The notes under the pieces: model-generated
The model's input: the letters and a program-made list of their open reading frames with translations, nothing else
Told to the model about the DNA's origin: nothing
The model's database searches: none
Shown here: positions 38,123-62,250 of the stretch, one piece after another
Layout of the letters: each line of letters begins with the position of its first letter
How positions within the stretch are numbered: position 1 is the first letter of the stretch
Made by a program: the position numbers and the translations under genes
Source of the DNA: Strigops habroptila
Taxonomy: Eukaryota; Chordata; Aves; Psittaciformes; Psittacidae
Direction: 5' to 3'
DNA: 64,000 bases
Assembly: GCF_004027225.2 (NCBI RefSeq)
Contig: NC_044278.2
Coordinates: 3,658,001-3,722,000 of the forward strand

Positions 38123-41100
38123 CTGAAGAGAGAAGAGAGAGGACAAAGCAATTTTATGGCTGTATCCTCCTGACAAAGGCATCACTGAAATATCCCAACT
38201 CTTGAACTTCTTCTAGAACTGGCACTATTCCTGAGTTTTAGTAAGCCACAGAACCAGTGGCACAGCCTTTTCTCCCCAAAGCCTACAGCGATCCTTCTTC
38301 TTTCCTCTCGTTAGCAGGGATGGAAAGAAGGCAGCAATGAAGTTAAAAACAGAGTTCTGGCCTCTTTCAATTTTGGTAAAGAAATAGCAAGGTGCTTGTC
38401 CTGCTTGTCTTCTCGGCCACTGCAAAAGAGAAGACCTGATACAGAGTCACCGGGTAGGGGCAGGGCATGAATTTGGTACAAAATACCTTGTTAAAAAACA
38501 AGCAGCAACACCTAACGCTGGGAACACTAAACCAGCAGTTCTCAGGCAGGTATGTGGCATACATCAGAAACCAAGAGCAGAAGAACTGAGGTCTAGAATA
38601 GCTGTTGTGTCATGGTTTCCTTAAGTGTTTGAACCACACAGACATTGACACTCTTCTAGCCACAGACTCAGGCAGGCAGAGCTGTTCCTTACCACTCTGC
38701 CAACTTCTGTTCATACAGCTCCCTGCGCTCACGGTTTCTCCTCTCATCCCAGGTCTCGCCAGCAAACTTCTGCATTACTATTAAGAGGCCCCCTGCAGGG
38801 ATCCTAGAGGAGGAAGCAAGAAAGTCACAAGTCACCCAGCAGAGACACAACAGTAATAACTTACTGGCATGGGCAAAAGGAACATGCAGGGGCAGCCACC
38901 AGACGAATGGAGTGTAACGTTCCCCAATACTGACTCAGACACTCCTATTGTCAGCCACCAAACACAGCCTGCCTTCAGCTTTTGATAACACATTCTGAAT
39001 TGACTCATTGACAGGCACTCATAGGGCAAAGGGGTGGAAGGATTTAAGGTACCCGAACAACCCCTGTAGATCACCCACCCTGTAATTTGGACAGTCAAAA
39101 CTCTGATTACCTTTTGGCCAGGTCTGGAGGTACGTGTGTTTTCATTGGTAAAGCTCCCTAGGCTGCTTCCAGGCATGGCCACAGCTGACACCGTGCTGAC
39201 GGTGTTGAATAGCATATATAAAGCTCATTCTCTTGTCCAGCCAGGATCCCCAAATTCACTTTTGAGAATATTCACAAGTTGTGCTTGACAAGCCAGACTT
39301 CTCTTGAATTAAGAGGTCATTGTCCTCATGGACAGAACCCCTGTGAGAGAACCCAAAGCTCCATGCCCCGGGGACCTTTAGGAGATGATACACAACTAGA
39401 AGATATGCACAGAGATGTGCTGCCTTACAGCCTGGGGTTGTGCAGCCCAACCACAGTGCTTCTTCCTCAGCATTCCCTGACGGCTGGTGCTCCGCATTTT
39501 GGCTTTAAATGGAGCCTGTTTTGGGAATAATCATTTTTATATGGACTCCTAACCGAGGGGCTGGCAGTTCCCAGGGGGCCCCCTTCAAAAGGTGTCACCA
39601 TGACATCCAACACCCTTTGTGTGCCGTCTGGATTCGGGGCTGCTACAGGAGCAGCTGCTGATGAAGGCGAGGAGGGAGCCCAGAAGCTGTGTTTTACATT
39701 CGTGCCTTTACCCACAGACAACACAGTTCCTTAAAAGCAGATGCCCAGCACACAACCACCGGGCTCATCAGCGACCACGCCAAGGAAGGAGACATGTCTA
39801 GAACCCACCCTCACAATTTCCTATTTAACAGTAGTTAGTGTCTCCTCTAATCAGCAAATAGCAGCAAGTAAGATGTTCTATGGAGAGTAAGGAATTGTTA
39901 TCACCAAGGAAGCAGCAAAACACAAATCAAGAGAAAAAAAACCCCAAACAGTGTAAAGGTTGGGAGAAAAGTCATCATCGTGATCCCAAGAGAGATACGG
40001 GAAATCCCTCACAGCAAGGGAGGAAGGGAAGCTTCTGTAGCTCCATCTATGATTTGAGACTTGGTGTATGCAGCCACTGTGCAACAAACATCCCTAAGGA
40101 GTAGCTGCGTATCGGCAGCAGCCACAACTCACCCAAACGCTGCTCCAAACATGAAGCCTCCTGCCAGTCCCTGCAGGCCCAAGTGCATTCTGAAAAGGGC
40201 TCCTGTGAAGGCTAAAGAAAACACAAACCCACTGAAACCACGAGCAGCCCCCCACCAGCCATCACACACAGACAGAGGGAGCTGCTTGCTGCGTTTCTAC
40301 TCTCCGGGAGCTGACATCTGCTTGTAACAGAGCAGAAACCAAGCGCAGTGGCAAGCGGGAGGGACCCTCACCACACAGTCACCACGGTCTCTACACTAAA
40401 ACACTGCTTCTGCCTCAGAAAATTCCCCAAGAAATGCTAAAAAGTATCTATGAAAGTAAAACCGAGCTCTCTCCAGGCTGGAGCACGAGCCTTACCCCCT
40501 TGGTTTTTCTGTTCAACAACAGCTAATAGTAGTAGCTGCCATGTAGGGCAGAAAAGACCAGTAAAAGATGGGTGCAACAGTAAGGGCAATCCAGCCTGTA
40601 GCATCGAACAAGCAGATCACTTACCCAGAGCCCTGTCGCCAAAAGTGAACATGCAAAAATTAGCATGAAAAGGGTGCTTTATAAACAGCACACTGAACTG
40701 TTACAGAGTGGAACTAAGAAATTCTTGCCCTGCTAAATAGGTGCAGGTTATGCACCAAGCGCTGCCTTTACCCCACAGAAGCATTTTTCACCCAAAAAAC
40801 TCCAGCAAGTATTTTGAAGATGAACTGCTAACCACAAAACTCCCCCGTGGTTTCAGAAGTGCATTGGTACCTCTGTGACAAATAAAGGCACGCGGCAGCT
40901 AAACGACAGAGCCAAGTCACAATGGCAGTCAGTAGATCAAGAAACAAAACCCAGGAGACCCTCTCAAAACCAGAGGTATGGATTTCTCTCTCTGTTTTTC
41001 CACTTATGACCCTTGCTCATACAGAGAAAACTTCTAAGCAAGGTTATAGCACTCTTACCTCCTGCTGAAGCAAAATTACTGATGGTGGTTTTATTGCGGT

Positions 41101-44100
41101 ACACAGATAGACCGGTGCTCACCGAGCTGCAAAGAGAAGGCACAGAAGAAGTCAGCAGCTGCACATGGAAAAAGGCAGGTAGCAAAACACAGCCTGAAAT
41201 AAAGCTGGATTTCATTAAGCCAACCCTCAGGTTGCCTCTAACTGCCTTGTTGCCCATCTGTCCAGAGCACACAGGCGCCAGCCACAACTGCCTTGGTTTC
41301 TGTGACTTTGCTGCAGGCAGTTGCAAAGCCAGAGGCCAGGGAATGCCGGGATTCCCAGCCTGGAGCTGGGATAAGTCTGTTTCTTTTCTTAATTGAAGAT
41401 TTCTTTTATTTTTCCATTGTATATTCAAGGATAAATGGAATTGAGCATGAAAAGGTCCTGTCAGTCAGTCCTGATGCAGGACCTTCAGCCCAGAAGCTGA
41501 ACCTGGGTATCGGTCAGATCTTGCCTGACAGTCTCGATCACACAACATCAGCAGCGCCACCTACTCCTGTGGCATGAGATTTCCCACCAGGGCAGGTCCA
41601 CCATCTCCTCCGAAAACATCAGTTAAGCCCCAAAACAGCTTTGAGTTCAGCAGCCCTTCAGCAAGCCTCCTGCGTGACATCTACCAGTCAACAGCAATCT
41701 TCCTCTCCAGCGCTGTAACATCACCTTTGTAGAAGGCAAAACTAAACATCTGGTTTATGAAACTCAAAGTTTGCAGGATGAAACCTTCCACTTGGACTTT
41801 ACAGAAACAGTGAGCGGCAAATCTCTTTACAAAGCCTTTTACAAAGGGGTAGTGAGCAAGGGCGAGGAGCCGACCGCACGGGAGACATCTGGTGGAAGAC
41901 GACGAGGTTACATGTAAAGCCCAGGAAAAACTAAAGAAATCAAAAGCTCCAGGAGAGAAATAAGAACAGATACTGACCAAAAGGAGTCAAAGAAACCAAG
42001 AGGGATCGAGTGATAAATTCAGAAAGGAACAAGAAAACTAGTGAGATGGAAATATAAACCAGTCCTGGTCAATACTGCTGGTATCTTAAAAGCAGAAGGG
42101 GAATTCAAACAGTGCATACCTGCAGACACAGGCAATGCAGGTTTAGGACTACACATAAATTTACCATTCTGGTCAGGGAAGGAGATACTCCTAGTTTAAA
42201 AGGGCTTTACTCTGAAGAGCATGCTTATTTTGATGCTATAGTGTCAGAAATGCACTGAAACGTCTGAGGGGGAAAAGCAGGGAAGCGGAACACGAGCTCT
42301 GCGTTGGTTGTGTGCGTAGGGAAAACCTGAAGGCCTAAAGGAGTACATACAACCGGTCGGTCTGATGTTCAGTGACTGCTTAATAACAAGATGATCATCT
42401 GCAGGCATTTGAGGACAAGAACAGAGAATTGTGAGTAATGCTAGTGTGTACAAACTAGGAGTAATGAGGCATCACAAAAAGGAGAAAAATTTGGGTGAAA
42501 TAAAAGCTTTTCCAGAAACAGCCAACGTACTGTAAAAAGAGATGAAGCAAAAGCAGAAATAAACCATCAAGCACAGGGAAGAATCCCAGACTGGTTCGGG
42601 TTGGAAGGGACTTTAAAGCTCATCCAGTTCCAACCCCCTGCCACGGGCAGGGACACCTTCCACTAGAGCAGGTTGCTCCAAGCCCCTGTGTCCAACCTGG
42701 CCTTGAACACTGCCAGGGATGGGGCAGCCACAGCTTCCCTGGGCACCCTGTGCCAGCGCCTCAGCACCCTCACAGGGAAGAGCTTCTGCCTTATATCTAA
42801 TGTAAATCTCCCCTCTGTCAGTTTAAAGCCTTTCCCCCTTGTCCTGACACTCTATGCCCTTGTAAAAAGCCCCTCTCCAGATTTCTTGTAGGCCCCCTTT
42901 AGGTACTGGAAGGCTGCTCTAAAAGAACAGTATTCAATAACAGCATGGGTTGTATGTAAGGAACAGTGCTTTTCCAGTTTCAGGTTTTGTGTTGGTTCAT
43001 CAGAAGATCTAAATTAGAAGATCTAAATTCTGGGGTAATTATAAAAGGTTAAAGCCTCTTCACGTTCACACCTCATCACTCAGACTCAATGCTAGCACAA
43101 CACTTTGTGCCTCAATCAACCACCAGTCTCTCAAGCAGCCACAAGCGTTGCCGGCACGAAGGGCTCCTCGCCACTAGCGCTCAAGCATGAGGCAGCTCTT
43201 CTCCCACTGCCACTGCTGGAAAACACTTACTTGAATATTGTCACAAACGCGGCCACTCGCCAGCTCCAGCGCCAGCCGTAGCGGATGAAGCTCCTGAGGC
43301 CAGCACGATGCGCGGCTTGCTGCGGGGAGACAAGACAGGTTGCAGACCACAGCCCCCCTCCTCCCTGCCTGCTGCGACCCGGGGTAAGCACTAGGGACTG
43401 CGGGACTGACACCATTTGGGAGCGATACCCCGATCCACAGGGATCGCGCTGGTCGCCTTCAGAGGGAGAGCCCCAGCCACCAACAGGAAAACCATGAATT
43501 AATTCCGGTTTGTAACATCACCTGCTCTTTCTAATCCTGGCGTTGAACACATCTGCGGGGACAGGGAGAGCTTTCTGAGGGCAGTACAACAGAGTAGCAG
43601 AGGAGGAAGAGGAAGGGGGGATGAACTAGAAACTGGTTCTTCGTTATTACTGCTTCATAAGCATTCATAAATAATAACCATTAATAAAAAATAACCATAA
43701 GTAAGTGACAGCCACCTAATTTAAATGCTGAGACCATTAAGCTCTGCAGTTCAGCACTGGTGCCCAAAAGATTGGCTTTTTTAAAGGATAAACAGCAGCT
43801 TCATAAAAATTAAAACTATTCCAGTTAATAGCGTGAAAGAAAATAAAATCTCTCTTCTAGTGCCTGCAGTGTGAGTGCTCGGCCTGGGTGCAGACACATG
43901 AGAGCCAGCACAGGCACGGAGTGAAGCCACCTTGCAGCCACTACATGAGGGGCCGAATCTAAACCATGTATGTACAAATGATGTACAAACAGGCAGATTT
44001 TAAGGGATTTTCTCCCTAAGGACCCAGGCAGCACCTAAATGAGTGACAAACCCCTAAACGTTCAAAAGCCCCTGTAAAGCGTCACGAGTTGTGACCTCTG

Positions 44101-44840
44101 CACGGGGTGCAGTGGTAAGCTAAGAGTATCTTAAATGCTCTTAAAATAACTCCCGTTACTAAGGGGACACCACGAGCCTGACACTGAGAAGGCTTTTGGC
44201 AACGTAATAAAACCTAGAAGCCTTCTCAAGACATATTAATCGGCCACTTCACAGAGCGGCACGCCCTGCTGCCAGTGTTTTCTGTACCTAAGGAAAACTT
44301 TGGAGGTAAAACTTCCCTGCAGGTAACCGCAGGACGTGTGTCACATGGAGCCGGGTGCACCCACACCCGACCCCTGCGCTATGCGCGGCCTCCCTGCCCC
44401 GCTCCCGCCCCACCGCACCCGCAGGCCCCGGCGGCGGCTCCCGCGGTGTCCCGGGCTCGTACCACCGCGTCGGCGCGGTTCTGGAAGAGCTCGCCGTGGC
44501 TCCTCTCGATGAAGGCCTTGCGGCCGTGGCGGAAGGCGGGCAGCCCGCCGTACACCCAGCCCGCCAGCCCCGCCACGAAGGACGCCTTGATGATATTGAT
44601 CGTCTCCTCCGGGTACCGCTGCCGCTCGCTGCAAGGGAACGCAAGGGCACGGATGGGGGGGGAAGCAGCGCCAGGCCCGGGGCCGCGGACACCCGCCGCC
44701 CGCCCTCCCCTTCTCTTCCCTTCCCTTGCCCGCCCCGGGCCTCACTCTCGCCGCCAGAGCTCCCGGAGCCGCTCCCAGCCCGACTCCGGCGGCGGCGCGG
44801 GGCGGCCGAACCCCGCCTCAGCTCCGGCCTCCGCCGCCAT
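38032..44840 (-). CDS. TIMMDC1: TIMMDC1, complex I assembly factor; 7 coding exons, 232 aa
   Basis: A mitochondrial inner-membrane protein of the Tim17/22/23 superfamily. In vertebrates it acts in the MCIA assembly module for the complex I membrane arm (established for the family). Coding exons, 5' to 3' on the minus strand: 44746-44840, 44463-44628, 43231-43319, 41059-41126, 40133-40211, 38693-38803 and 38032-38122; all junctions are in phase. Family blocks seen: [11 protein letters not shown] near 18-28, [10 protein letters not shown] at 55-64, [11 protein letters not shown] at 98-108, SVYRNK at 124-129 and PAGGLL at 168-173. Membrane segments lie near 44-63, 107-124, 136-150 and 153-176, with glycine-rich helices typical of the superfamily. 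The start ATG is in a GC-rich exon with G at -3 and +4; the N-terminus is shorter than I recall for human (285 aa), and the C-terminus also stops early at a TAG (see findings). Confidence 0.93.
38693..38803 (-). CDS. TIMMDC1: TIMMDC1 coding exon 6
   Basis: Residues 166-202 plus two bases: PAGGLL, the end of the last helix, then a charged matrix-side helix ([18 protein letters not shown]). Acceptor TCCTCCTCTAG, donor GTAAGG. Confidence 0.92.
40133..40211 (-). CDS. TIMMDC1: TIMMDC1 coding exon 5
   Basis: Residues 140-165 plus two bases: [19 protein letters not shown], a glycine-rich membrane segment. Acceptor TTCTTTAG, donor GTGAGT. Confidence 0.92.
41059..41126 (-). CDS. TIMMDC1: TIMMDC1 coding exon 4
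   Basis: Residues 117-139 plus one base, with [10 protein letters not shown]. Acceptor CTTTGCAG, donor GTAAGA. Confidence 0.93.
42585..42925 (-). mobile_element. CR1 LINE 3' end in TIMMDC1 intron 3
   Basis: Starts near CAGACTGGTTCGGGTTGGAA and carries the CCCCTGCCACGGGCAGGGAC block and the C-terminal CR1 frame on the minus strand. It is very close in sequence to the copy at 61.5 kb, so they are the same subfamily. It is in the sense orientation of TIMMDC1. Confidence 0.9.
43002..43029. repeat. 14-bp tandem duplication
   Basis: Two adjacent copies of AGAAGATCTAAATT in TIMMDC1 intron 3. Confidence 0.9.
43231..43319 (-). CDS. TIMMDC1: TIMMDC1 coding exon 3
   Basis: Residues 88-116 plus two bases, carrying the most conserved block of the family, [11 protein letters not shown]. 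Acceptor CTCCCCGCAG, donor GTAAGT. Confidence 0.94.
44463..44628 (-). CDS. TIMMDC1: TIMMDC1 coding exon 2
   Basis: Residues 32-87, with first membrane segment and [10 protein letters not shown]. Acceptor CCCTTGCAG; donor GTACGA, a weak donor accepted because the next exon continues in phase with the expected sequence. The upstream intron is only 117 bp. Confidence 0.9.
44746..44840 (-). CDS. TIMMDC1: TIMMDC1 coding exon 1
   Basis: Residues 1-31 plus two bases. It begins [10 protein letters not shown] and ends in the conserved [12 protein letters not shown]. Donor is GTGAGG. No nearby upstream in-frame ATG looks like a homologous start. Confidence 0.88.
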
Positions 44841-44864
44841 CGCGCTCGCCGGCAGCGGCGGCCG

Positions 44865-44879
44865 CAGCGCCCCCTGTCC
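44865..44879 (-). promoter_or_regulatory. CTCF-like core motif
   Basis: The minus strand reads GGACAGGGGGCGCTG, matching the CAGGGGGCGCTG core favoured by CTCF. It lies 25 bp upstream of the TIMMDC1 start codon. Occupancy is unknown. Confidence 0.45.
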
Positions 44880-45227
44880 TCCGGGCGGCGAACAGCGCGG
44901 GGCGGAGCGGCCGGGCCCGGCTCCACCCGGGTAAGGGCGAGGAGGGTCTTTGTCCGCTCTGCTCAGAGCGGCGGGACAGGGCGGGTTTGGCAACGCGAAG
45001 TAAAGGAACCGGGCTGGAAACGCCGCGGGGCAGAAAGTACATGGATCAGATGAGGTTTTCAGCCACACCGCAACCAGATAGTGGAAGCAGAGCCAGCCCT
45101 GAACATCGCTGTGACAGACAAAAAGCAGACAGACACACGTCGGCATCGCTGGTGAAACAAGACAGGGCTTATCCAGACGCTTTATCACAATTCTGATTAA
45201 GTAACGATACATCCAACAAAACTTTTT

Positions 45228-45233
45228 TTTATT
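45228..45233 (-). terminator. POGLUT1: Candidate POGLUT1 polyadenylation signal
   Basis: The first minus-strand AATAAA after the POGLUT1 stop codon. Using it would give a ~2.4 kb 3'UTR containing the solo LTR and a CR1 remnant. A non-canonical signal nearer the stop is also possible. Confidence 0.35.
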
Positions 45234-45307
45234 CATTAAAAAAGGATTAAAAATATCATACATAGCCGTTTCACAATGCTGTCTGGAATAACGGCCCCAG
45301 TGAAGTG

Positions 45308-45446
45308 ATGGACTCCCCAGCACCGGACACTTTTAAGATTCAGCTGGACAGGGTGCTGGGACATCTCATCTAGGTCATGCTTTGCCTAGAAAGGCTGGGC
45401 CAGATGATCCTGGAGGTCCCTTCCAACCTGTATCCTGTGATTCTGT
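45308..45446 (+). mobile_element. CR1 LINE 3' end remnant
   Basis: GATGGACTCCCCAGCACCGG, then AGGCTGGGCCAGATGATCCT and GGTCCCTTCCAACCTG, ending in a TGTGATTCTGT tail: the last ~140 bp of a CR1, antisense to POGLUT1. Confidence 0.82.
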
Positions 45447-46489
45447 CTCTCCAGTGATTAAAAACACAAGGCCAGAAAGCCCTTTCCACTCTCGCACAGT
45501 TCTTTTCCTCAGACACCAGGCTATTCTAGTACCCTGACGAACCAACACCGGAGCAGTTAAACCCTTGCACTGGGGCCTGGCAGTGCTGCGAGGGCTCTCG
45601 CTGTGTGAGCACATACCTGTGCAGGTGTGCTTGGCGTTACTGTTCCTTGGAGCGTGTTCTTCTCCCCTGATCCAAACTGACTGCAGAGGAAGCTGTGAGC
45701 CGTGGCTGTCACTCTCTTCTGTTAACATGCTGCTTCTTGAGCCTTGAGTCCACTTTACCAAAGGTGCTCACCTGGGAGGAAGCAGCCCTCCTGCAAGCCC
45801 ATGCTGCTGCCCATGCTCTTGTGAGCACCTGCCTGGATGCCAGAGAAGATGCTGCTTCCTCCCAGGCCCTTGAACTCAGGGGCCACAGAGAATTCCAGAG
45901 ACTGCACTGGACATAAATACAGTGCGTGCAAGCCATCTGTGACTGAAAGCAAAATGAGTTGTGAGGAGTAGCTGCCACTGTGCGACTGGAGACATTCCCT
46001 CAACCAGACTGAAGGAGAGGAGAAAAGGAGGGTAACAGCTGTGGGGAAGAAAAGCAAATACTGAAGTGAGCACGTTTGCTACCAGCCTCAAAAACCCAAC
46101 CAACAAACAAAACCCACCCAAAAAGCAACCCTACAAAGATTACAGAAGGGATCAGCGCAGAGAACCTGTGAACACCTGGAAAAAAGAGCTGAATCCACCT
46201 CTGCGTATCCTTTCTCTGGCTTCTTCAGGGTCCTTGGATGCTGGCCTTCTTAAGGCCAGCCAACCAGTGGGAACTTGCTCAAGGGGCTCAGTTCTGCATG
46301 GCTGTGTGAGCATCCAGCTCATCTGCTGGAGGACAAACCATCTTTATCTCAGTTGCCAACCACTTGACTGTGCTACTCAGGCTTAGCACTGTGTAGCATC
46401 ACCATCACTGGCTGCTCCCCTATGAGGTAGGTAGTTTAACTGTCCAGGGATCACTTGTCCCTTCCACAGCACGTCAAAGCCTTGCCATC

Positions 46490-47044
46490 TGTCCTGGGCT
46501 CAGCTGTAACAGCCATTTTTCTCCTTCCTAGTAGCTGGTGCAGTGCTGGGTTTTGGCTTTAGTCTGGGCACAGTGGTGATAACACACCGATGGTTTAGTT
46601 GTTGCTCAGTAGCACTCATCCTGATCAAGGACTTTTCAGCCTCATGCTCTGCCAGTGAGGAGGGGCACAGGAAGCCAGGAGGAAGCAGAGCCAGGACACC
46701 TGACCCAAACTAGCCAAAGGGGTATTCCATACCACAGCACGTCATGGCCAGTATAGAAACTGGGGGGAGTCACCCAGAAGGCTCAGATCACTGCTCGGGT
46801 CGGGCTGAGTATTGGTCGGCGGGTGGTGAGCAATTGTATCCTCTCCCCTTGTTATTTCCCTTATCATTAGTAGTAGTAGTTTTATATCATATTTCAGTTA
46901 TTAGACTGTTTTTATCTCAACCCGTGGGGTTTATATTCTTTCAATTCTCCTCCCCATCCTGCCCAGAGAGGGGCGGGAAGAAGGAGGGGGAGTGAGCAAA
47001 CAGCTGCATGGTGCTGAGTTACCAGCTGGGCTTAAATCACGACA
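46490..47044 (+). mobile_element. Complete solo LTR (ERVL-like)
   Basis: A 555-bp element starting TGTCCTGGG and ending CACGACA (TG...CA). It is flanked by identical 5-bp target duplications, CCATC, at 46,485-46,489 and 47,045-47,049. Five-base duplications fit ERVL-type integration. No retroviral gag or pol sequence lies next to it, so it is the product of LTR-LTR recombination. A TATA-like CAGTATAGAAACTG sits near 46,752. It is antisense to POGLUT1, 560 bp past its stop codon. Confidence 0.9.
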
Positions 47045-47606
47045 CCATCAACCTCTCAAACCTGACATAAACGTTAAGCTCTAAGCTATATAAAAAGGTG
47101 AACCCAAATCCCAGTACCTGCTTTTGTCAGAGAACACCTAATACCCTGAGTATTAATACCCTCACAGATGAGAAAACATTGACCACTTGCCAAAGAAAGG
47201 GGCAGGTATCTCCCAGCTGAGTGTCACTGACGGTTGTTGCCTTGCCCACAAGTACAGAGGACTTGGTAAAAAGTCCAGTAAAACTCACAGAAAGGCTTCT
47301 CACGACTGCATGGGCTTTAGGATCATTCCGAGGCAGGTAACTAAGTCCCAAATGCTAACAAGCCTCTTCCAGACCTGACCATAACCACCCCATTCCATAG
47401 CTATCATCATCCAACATTGCGCTAAACGTTCTTATGGCAACAGCATGATGGGGTCCCGCTGTATGGGAGTGATTTTAGCAGCCTACTGCTGCTCTCTGCA
47501 GTTCTAGGGTAAAGAATAAGAAGTCTGAGAGAACAAGAAAGAAGATACACTGCTCTTCAGATTTCCAGAGAGATCAGGCTGAGCTAAAGAAGCAACAGAG
47601 AAGTCT

Positions 47607-61251
<13,645 letters not shown>

Positions 61252-61460
61252 GCCGCCGCCGCCGTCCTGCGCAGGCGCGCCCCGCCACCGGCGGCGGGAC
61301 AGAGTCGGTGGGTCGGTGGGTGGTGACGCCCTGACCAAAGATGGCGGCCGGCGCCGCCGCCAGCCCCGCGGCGCTGGCGGAGGTTGTGGTGCCGCGGTGC
61401 TTGGTGGGAGCTGTAGTTCCCGCGGGGGCTCTGGCGGCGGTTCCCCCCCCGCTCTGTGCG
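61252..61460. promoter_or_regulatory. CpG-rich divergent promoter (POGLUT1 and probably TMEM39A)
   Basis: Immediately upstream of the POGLUT1 start codon. An NRF1-like TGCGCAGGCGCG lies at 61,268-61,279, a YY1-like AAAGATGGCGGCC at 61,337-61,349, and a ZNF143/SBS-like site at 61,397-61,422 (minus strand ACTACAGCTCCCACCAAGCA). These motifs are typical of TATA-less bidirectional housekeeping promoters. In human, TMEM39A is head-to-head with POGLUT1; its protein-coding exons are not in the window, so its presence to the right is inferred. Confidence 0.65.
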
Positions 61461-61467
61461 CCTCAGG

Positions 61468-61950
61468 GATCATAATCACAGAGTGGTTTGGGTTGAAGGG
61501 ACCTTAAAGCTCATCCAGCTCCAACCCCCTGCCACGGGCAGGGACACCTTCCACTAGAGCAGGTTGCTCCAAGCCCCTGTGTCCAACCTGGCCTTGAACA
61601 CTGCCAGGGATGGGGCAGCCACAGCTTCTCTGGGCACCCTGTGCCAGCGCCTCAGCACCCTCACAGGGAAGAGCTTCTGCCTTAGATCTAACCTGAACTT
61701 CCCCTGTTTCAGTTTGAACCCATCACCCCTTGTCCTATCGCTACAGTCCCTGATGAAGAGTCCCTCTCCAGCATCCTTGTAGCCCCCTTCAGACACTGGA
61801 AGCTGCTCTGAGGTCTCTACGCAGCTTCTCTTCTCCAGGCTGAACAGCCCCAATGTTCTCAGCCTGTCTCCATACGGGAGGTGCTCCAGCCCCTGAGCAT
61901 CCTCGAATCCCACACACCTCATGCAGATCTTGCGTACCTGGCAGCCCTTG
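61468..61950 (-). mobile_element. CR1 LINE 3' end beside the divergent promoter
   Basis: Starts ATAATCACAGAGTGGTTTGG and runs through the CCCCTGCCACGGGCAGGGAC block and the reverse transcriptase C-terminus on the minus strand (DRTRGDGFKLKQGKFRLDLR). Same subfamily as the copy at 42.6 kb. Confidence 0.92.
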
Positions 61951-62084
61951 CTCCCTTTGGGTTTTTTTGGGATGAGGGAACTTCCCTGGACACCTGAATT
62001 CATCAAGCACTTTGTCCAGCCTCTATGGCACTCCTTCTTCTGGCCTGACCTCTCGCTGTTTCCAAGGCCTGATTCAGTTTGATC

Positions 62085-62165
62085 ATAGAATCATAGAATC
62101 ACAGTTTGGGTTGGAAGGGACCTCAAAGATCATCTGGTTCCGAGCCCCTGCAACGGGCAGCGACC
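62085..62165 (-). mobile_element. Short CR1 LINE 3' end
   Basis: GATCATAGAATCATAGAATC, then TTTGGGTTGGAAGGGACC: the last ~80 bp of a CR1, with two ATAGAATC tail units. Confidence 0.88.
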
Positions 62166-62202
62166 ATTTAGGATTAAGTCACAAATCTCATCATTACAAT
62201 AT

Positions 62203-62250
62203 AAAGAATAATAGAATAATTTAGGTTGCAAAAGACCCTTAAAGGTTTAG
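62203..62250 (-). mobile_element. Very short CR1 3' tip
   Basis: AATAATAGAATAATTTAGGT followed by AAAAGACCCTTAAAGG: a degraded ~45 bp CR1 terminus. Confidence 0.55.

Larger units (their letters stand above)
44300..45030 (-). promoter_or_regulatory. TIMMDC1: CpG-rich promoter region of TIMMDC1
   Basis: Dense CpG sequence spans coding exons 1-2 and ~190 bp upstream, with GC boxes (GGGCGG, GGGGCGGAG) and no TATA box, typical of a housekeeping promoter. A CTCF-core-like site sits at 44,865-44,879. Long open frames on both strands here are produced by base composition. Confidence 0.7.

Noticed and set aside
38225-38419. Alternative TIMMDC1 last exon from acceptor at 38,420
   Set aside because: The acceptor looks usable and the frame is short and open, but the peptide is unlike the family. 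The acceptor at 38,122 gives the expected RLSVTE sequence.
44275-45323. Several open frames of 130-232 codons on both strands
   Set aside because: CpG-island composition makes stops rare. Only TIMMDC1 exons 1 and 2 have splice sites, phase and family sequence.
61341-61475. Short ATG frame (about 44 codons) starting inside the YY1-like motif
   Set aside because: Alanine/proline-rich composition, no similarity to TMEM39A, and the ATG belongs to the YY1-type core. It is more likely 5' leader.
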